From positions 1 to 8,397 of the forward strand of contig JAZRZU010000033.1 of the NCBI GenBank assembly GCA_045601465.1: a stretch of DNA of 8,397 nt, written 5' to 3'. Shown here one piece after another: positions 5,451 to 8,397 of the stretch. Under the pieces are notes generated by a model. It was given only the letters and a program-made list of their open reading frames with translations, did not search any database and had not been told where the DNA came from. Position 1 is the stretch's first letter; each line of letters begins with the position of its first letter. The position numbers and the translations under genes are program-made. The stretch is from RGIG3009 sp045601465 (GTDB lineage: Bacteria; Bacillota; Clostridia; Oscillospirales; Acutalibacteraceae).

Positions 5451-7050
5451 ACAGCTGATGGGTAGCTTTCCATTCCAAGAAATCATCATAGGTGGATGTT
5501 CTGTCAAGTATGGTACCATCGGCACGGAATTCGATGATGCGATTGGCGATGGTTTCGATAAACTGGTGGTCATATGAGGAGAATAAGACGTTGCCGGGGA
5601 AGGCAATTAATCCATCGTTGACGGCGGTGATGGATTCCAGGTCGAGGTGGTTGGTCGGCTGGTCTAACACCAAAACATTGGCGCCAAACATCATCATACG
5701 GGAAAGCATACACCGTACTTTTTCACCACCGGATAAAACTTTGACCGGTTTTTGAACATCGTCACCGGAGAAAAGCATTTTTCCGAGGAATCCTCGTAAA
5801 TAGGTTTCGGTATTATCGGAAGAATACTGATTTAACCATTGCAAGAGGTTTAGATCACAGTTTTCAAAGAATGCGGAATTGTCTTTCGGGAAGAAAGATT
5901 GCGAGGTGGTACCGCCCCACTTAAAGCTACCAGAATCGGGTTGAATCTCCTCGGCTAAGATGCGGAACAGTGCGGTGATCGCTAACTCATTTTCACCGAC
6001 AAATGCAATTTTTTCACCCTTATTAACGCGGAAGGATACTTTGTTTAAAATGGTGTTTCCGTCGACGGTTAAGCAGAGATCTTCGACTGCTAAAATTTCT
6101 TTGCCTGCTTCACGGTCCATCGAAAATCCCACAAACGGATAACGACGAGATGAGGCGGGCATTTCTTCAACGGTTAGTTTTTCAATTAATTTTTTACGAG
6201 AGGTTGCTTGTTTGGATTTGGATTTATTAGCTGAAAAGCGCTGAATGAAGTTTTGCAATTCACGGATTTTATCCTCTGCCTTTTTATTCTGCTCTCTCAT
6301 GATTTTTTGCATTAACTGGCTGGATTCATACCAGAAATCATAGTTGCCGACGTAAATTTTGATTTTATTATAATCCACGTCTACAATGTGTGTGCAAACA
6401 TTGTTTAAGAAGTGACGGTCGTGTGACACTACGATAACCGTCCCAATATAATCCATCAAAAAATCTTCCAGCCAGGCGATAGAGGCGATGTCCAGGTGAT
6501 TTGTAGGCTCGTCCAGTAAAATGATATCCGGTTGTCCGAACAAGGCTTGTGCCAACAACACTTTAACCTTATCCTTATCCGGTAAGCTGTTCATTTGCTG
6601 GTATAAAATATCAGTAGAAAGTCCAAGACCTTGCAAAATTTGTCCTGCTTCGGTTTCAGCCTCCCAACCATTAAGCTCGGCAAATTCGCCTTCAAGCTCG
6701 GATGCCAATACACCATCTTCCTCAGAAAAGTCTTCCTTGGCATACAACGCTTCTTTTTGCTTCATGATTTCATACAAACGAGGATTTCCTAAGATGATCG
6801 TATCCAAAACGGTATAGTCGTCGTATGCATAATGGTCCTGTTTTAAAACAGACATACGGTTTTTCTTATCAATGATGACTTCACCGGCGGATGGCTCTAA
6901 ATCACCCGACAAAATGCGTAAAAACGTCGATTTTCCTGCGCCGTTTGCGCCGATCACGCCGTAACAATTACCCGGCGTAAATAACAGGTTCACATGAGTG
7001 AAGAGGTTTTGACCGCTAAAATTAATCCCTAAATCCGATACGGTAATCAT
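5449..7050 (-). CDS. ABC-F family ATPase, YkpA-like, with a degenerate second ATP site
   Basis: A 533-residue soluble protein with two ABC domains and no membrane part, as in ABC-F proteins that act on ribosomes. Domain 1 (about 1-240) has Walker A GANGAGKST (34-42), Walker B IILLDE (176-181) and switch His210, but its signature is degenerate (SLPDKDK, 155-161). The charged inter-domain linker (about 245-300) includes 'QATSRKKLIEKL'. Domain 2 (about 318-525) keeps the signature LSGGEK (439-444) but has no P-loop lysine (VGENELAITA, 351-360), Gln464 in place of the catalytic Glu (VLVLDQ) and Tyr493 in place of the switch His. Similarity is closest to the YkpA/YbiT branch rather than to clear antibiotic-resistance ABC-Fs. 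The ATG at 7048-7050 has GGGAGG 4 bases upstream, and the gene follows the DUF975-like gene by 18 bases. Confidence 0.93.
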   Translation of the reverse strand: MITVSDLGINFSGQNLFTHVNLLFTPGNCYGVIGANGAGKSTFLRILSGDLEPSAGEVIIDKKNRMSVLKQDHYAYDDYTVLDTIILGNPRLYEIMKQKEALYAKEDFSEEDGVLASELEGEFAELNGWEAETEAGQILQGLGLSTDILYQQMNSLPDKDKVKVLLAQALFGQPDIILLDEPTNHLDIASIAWLEDFLMDYIGTVIVVSHDRHFLNNVCTHIVDVDYNKIKIYVGNYDFWYESSQLMQKIMREQNKKAEDKIRELQNFIQRFSANKSKSKQATSRKKLIEKLTVEEMPASSRRYPFVGFSMDREAGKEILAVEDLCLTVDGNTILNKVSFRVNKGEKIAFVGENELAITALFRILAEEIQPDSGSFKWGGTTSQSFFPKDNSAFFENCDLNLLQWLNQYSSDNTETYLRGFLGKMLFSGDDVQKPVKVLSGGEKVRCMLSRMMMFGANVLVLDQPTNHLDLESITAVNDGLIAFPGNVLFSSYDHQFIETIANRIIEFRADGTILDRTSTYDDFLEWKATHQL

Positions 7051-7068
7051 GGTGCCTCCCAAAATATA

Positions 7069-7845
7069 TTAAAAATCGTTCATTATTTTACCATGATTTC
7101 TAAGACGTTTCAAGTGTTGTTGACAAAACAGTCTGGAATTCTTTGAAATCAACTCAGCCATGAGAATCGCACGTTGTATCTGAAATAAAGGTTCGATGTA
7201 AAAGAACGGGACAACCAAAGGAAATAAAAAACACCATCCGACGAAAGATAGGTATAGATGAAGAAAGTTTTGTAGGTTCCCTTTGCTAATTTGTTTTGTT
7301 ATCTGAAAGGCCTGTTTTGCGGCATCGGTTGTTGTTAATAAATAAGAAGCCGGAAGATAGCGCAGCAGAAGGATCTCGGTTATTAGAAAAGCAAAAACCA
7401 TGAGGATAACAAAGAACGCTAAGGCAATTAACGAGATCGTATAGTTGCCGTAGCGTTCTGCTTGTTGACTAAAATACAGAAAAAATGAACAAGGAATACA
7501 AAAGATACTGTTATAGAGTAAACGGCGTGTCCACAGTCGTAGCCTCCACGCAATGCTTTTTTGGTATTCGGCTCCAAAAAAATGGAACAACCGGCGGAAG
7601 TTGGACTGGTTTTGTGTGACGAGAGAATAATAATACACGTGTTTGCCGGCTTTAAGCGGGGAGATGAGTAATAGATCGAGCGCAAAAATCAGAAAAAGAG
7701 TCAAAGCGTTTGGCAGACGTAAAAAAAAGATATATTCCGCAACTATCACCAAGAATTGCGTGGTATTGATCAATAGTTGAATTCCAAAGGTTGTGTGACG
7801 ATGTCCTTTCAAAACCGCTTTGGCTTTGTTGCGTACCATATTCAA
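7069..7845 (-). CDS. DUF975-like polytopic membrane protein, unknown function
   Basis: About 258 residues with five to six hydrophobic segments (roughly 25-42, 46-62, 108-125, 137-163, 195-222). It shares the DUF975 plan: a short basic N terminus 'VRNKAKAVLKG', a 'SPLKAGKHVYYYSL' turn after the second helix (62-75), a 'QISKGN' motif (185-190) and a large final hydrophobic region starting 'FVGW'. No catalytic residues can be named. The start is uncertain. The GAGGT site on the - strand (7858-7854) best fits the TTG at 7845, 8 bases away. The TTG at 7851 is too close and the ATG at 7839 is 14 bases away. It lies 45 bases after the calcium ATPase and 18 bases before the ABC-F gene with no terminator between, so it is probably co-transcribed with both. 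Confidence 0.75.
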   Translation of the reverse strand: MNMVRNKAKAVLKGHRHTTFGIQLLINTTQFLVIVAEYIFFLRLPNALTLFLIFALDLLLISPLKAGKHVYYYSLVTQNQSNFRRLFHFFGAEYQKSIAWRLRLWTRRLLYNSIFCIPCSFFLYFSQQAERYGNYTISLIALAFFVILMVFAFLITEILLLRYLPASYLLTTTDAAKQAFQITKQISKGNLQNFLHLYLSFVGWCFLFPLVVPFFYIEPLFQIQRAILMAELISKNSRLFCQQHLKRLRNHGKIMNDF

Positions 7846-7851
7846 GCTCAA

Positions 7852-7858
7852 CCACCTC
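7852..7858 (-). promoter_or_regulatory. Ribosome binding site bearing on the DUF975-like start
   Basis: GAGGTGG on the - strand. Three in-frame candidates follow: TTG 7851 (touching it), TTG 7845 (good spacing) and ATG 7839 (long spacing). TTG 7845 is preferred on spacing alone. Confidence 0.5.
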
Positions 7859-7890
7859 GATGATAGTATGAACGAATATTGGTACGCTAA

Positions 7891-8397
7891 TCAAAGGGTG
7901 CCGTGTCGTCGGTATAGTCGCAGAATACTTTTTCGAAACAGATCAAATGGGATGACAAGCGCGGAAATTGCCAGGATATATAACAGTTCACGAGGCAATA
8001 AACCCGCCGTTCGGAACAAAGAGCCGCCATAGTAGATAAGAACGATTTGTATAGCGGTAACGAGTGTCATGGTCAACACAAACAGGGGGTTTTTTCCCAA
8101 GTGTGATAGCAAATTTAACCGTGTGGTACGAGCGTTAAAGCTGTTAAAAACACCGCAAAAAACAAAAAGAGCAAAAAATGCCGTCATCCAATGTACCGGC
8201 GCAGTCGTATATCGAAACAGTAGTTTTGAAACATCTAATTGTAAAAATGCTGTACAAAGTGCAACGGTAAACCCGCCTGTCACTAAAATTTGATTCAACA
8301 TATACTGGTTGAGTATCGGCTCATCTCGACGTTTTGGCGGTTCTTCCATATATTCTTTTAAAGGCGCTTCGCCGGCGAATGCCAAGCCTGCCAAGGT
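7891..8397 (-). CDS. Calcium-type P-type ATPase, C-terminal fragment (cut by window end)
   Basis: The last 168 residues of a cation-transporting P-type ATPase; the N-terminal part with the pump's phosphorylation site is beyond base 8397. The visible part starts in the 'TLAGLAFAGEAPLKEYM' region right after helix M6, followed by 'PPKRRDEPIL', a loop typical of PMCA-type (TIGR01517-like) calcium pumps in Firmicutes. It then has four membrane helices, M7 to M10, with 'FNSFNAR' after M8 in the position where this family has FNxxNAR. The C terminus is short and basic, with no calmodulin-like extension. Calcium or a similar divalent cation is the expected substrate by family. The ion-binding residues of M4-M6 are not visible. 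The gene is 5' truncated by the window, not by mutation. Confidence 0.9.
   Translation of the reverse strand, partial: TLAGLAFAGEAPLKEYMEEPPKRRDEPILNQYMLNQILVTGGFTVALCTAFLQLDVSKLLFRYTTAPVHWMTAFFALFVFCGVFNSFNARTTRLNLLSHLGKNPLFVLTMTLVTAIQIVLIYYGGSLFRTAGLLPRELLYILAISALVIPFDLFRKSILRLYRRHGTL

Noticed and set aside
4944..5606. A 220-codon open frame on the - strand across the SanA-like gene.
   Set aside because: It is antisense to a clear gene and crosses the terminator and the ABC-F 3' end; its translation has no domain-like pattern.
5449..7050. Reading the ABC-F gene as an antibiotic-resistance determinant.
   Set aside because: Its motifs and linker resemble the housekeeping YkpA/YbiT branch, and nothing nearby suggests a resistance locus.
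7860..7893. Weak promoter-like boxes (TTAGCG, 16 bases, TACTAT on the - strand) between the calcium ATPase and the DUF975-like gene.
   Set aside because: The -35 match is poor and the predicted transcription start would fall in the ribosome binding site; co-transcription with the ATPase is simpler.
1..8397. CRISPR arrays, tRNA or rRNA genes, insertion sequences, toxin-antitoxin or phage genes.
   Set aside because: I looked for repeated spacers, tRNA-like cloverleaf segments, transposase-like proteins and terminal inverted repeats on both strands and saw none.

Overview
The window looks like chromosome from a low-to-moderate GC, Gram-positive-type anaerobe, most likely a Clostridia (Oscillospiraceae-like) bacterium. 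The grounds are strong AGGAGG-type ribosome binding sites, sigma-A promoters close to consensus, a two-rubredoxin rubrerythrin of the kind common in Clostridia, a YkpA-like ABC-F protein, a TrpX-type ABC importer and a PMCA-type calcium ATPase. Genes are tightly packed. No gene-free stretch reaches 300 bases; the longest is about 208 bases (3604-3811) and holds two divergent promoters. I saw no tRNA, rRNA, CRISPR array, insertion sequence, phage gene or other sign of mobility.

Left part (1-1914, + strand): the 3' end of a substrate-binding protein, a permease and an ATPase form one amino-acid-type ABC importer operon (TrpX/TrpY/TrpZ-like; the substrate is predicted only by family). It ends in a strong hairpin that also works as a terminator for the convergent gene on the other strand.

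Middle (1980-3603): a 130-residue cysteine-containing four-helix membrane protein of unknown function (- strand) is divergent from a GtrA-family membrane protein (+ strand, with its own promoter and terminator). The shared promoter region holds an exact 8-bp direct repeat. A rubrerythrin with an almost perfect sigma-A promoter lies on the - strand and shares a bidirectional terminator with the GtrA-like gene.

Right-centre (3745-5399, + strand): a promoter drives a two-gene unit, a YwaF/TMEM164-like seven-helix membrane protein (probable TTG start) followed 16 bases later by a SanA/YdcF (DUF218) envelope protein. Both point to the cell envelope.

Right part (5449-8397, - strand): three genes in a row without intervening terminators, the C-terminal end of a PMCA-type P-type ATPase, a DUF975-like membrane protein and an ABC-F ATPase. 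The ABC-F protein is the most unusual item: every catalytic element of its second composite ATP site is degenerate, while the first site is fully consensus.

I do not see a clear new multi-gene system. The best leads are the one-sided ABC-F ATPase, the YwaF-SanA pair with a candidate Cys/His active site, and the regulatory structure in the two divergent promoter regions.
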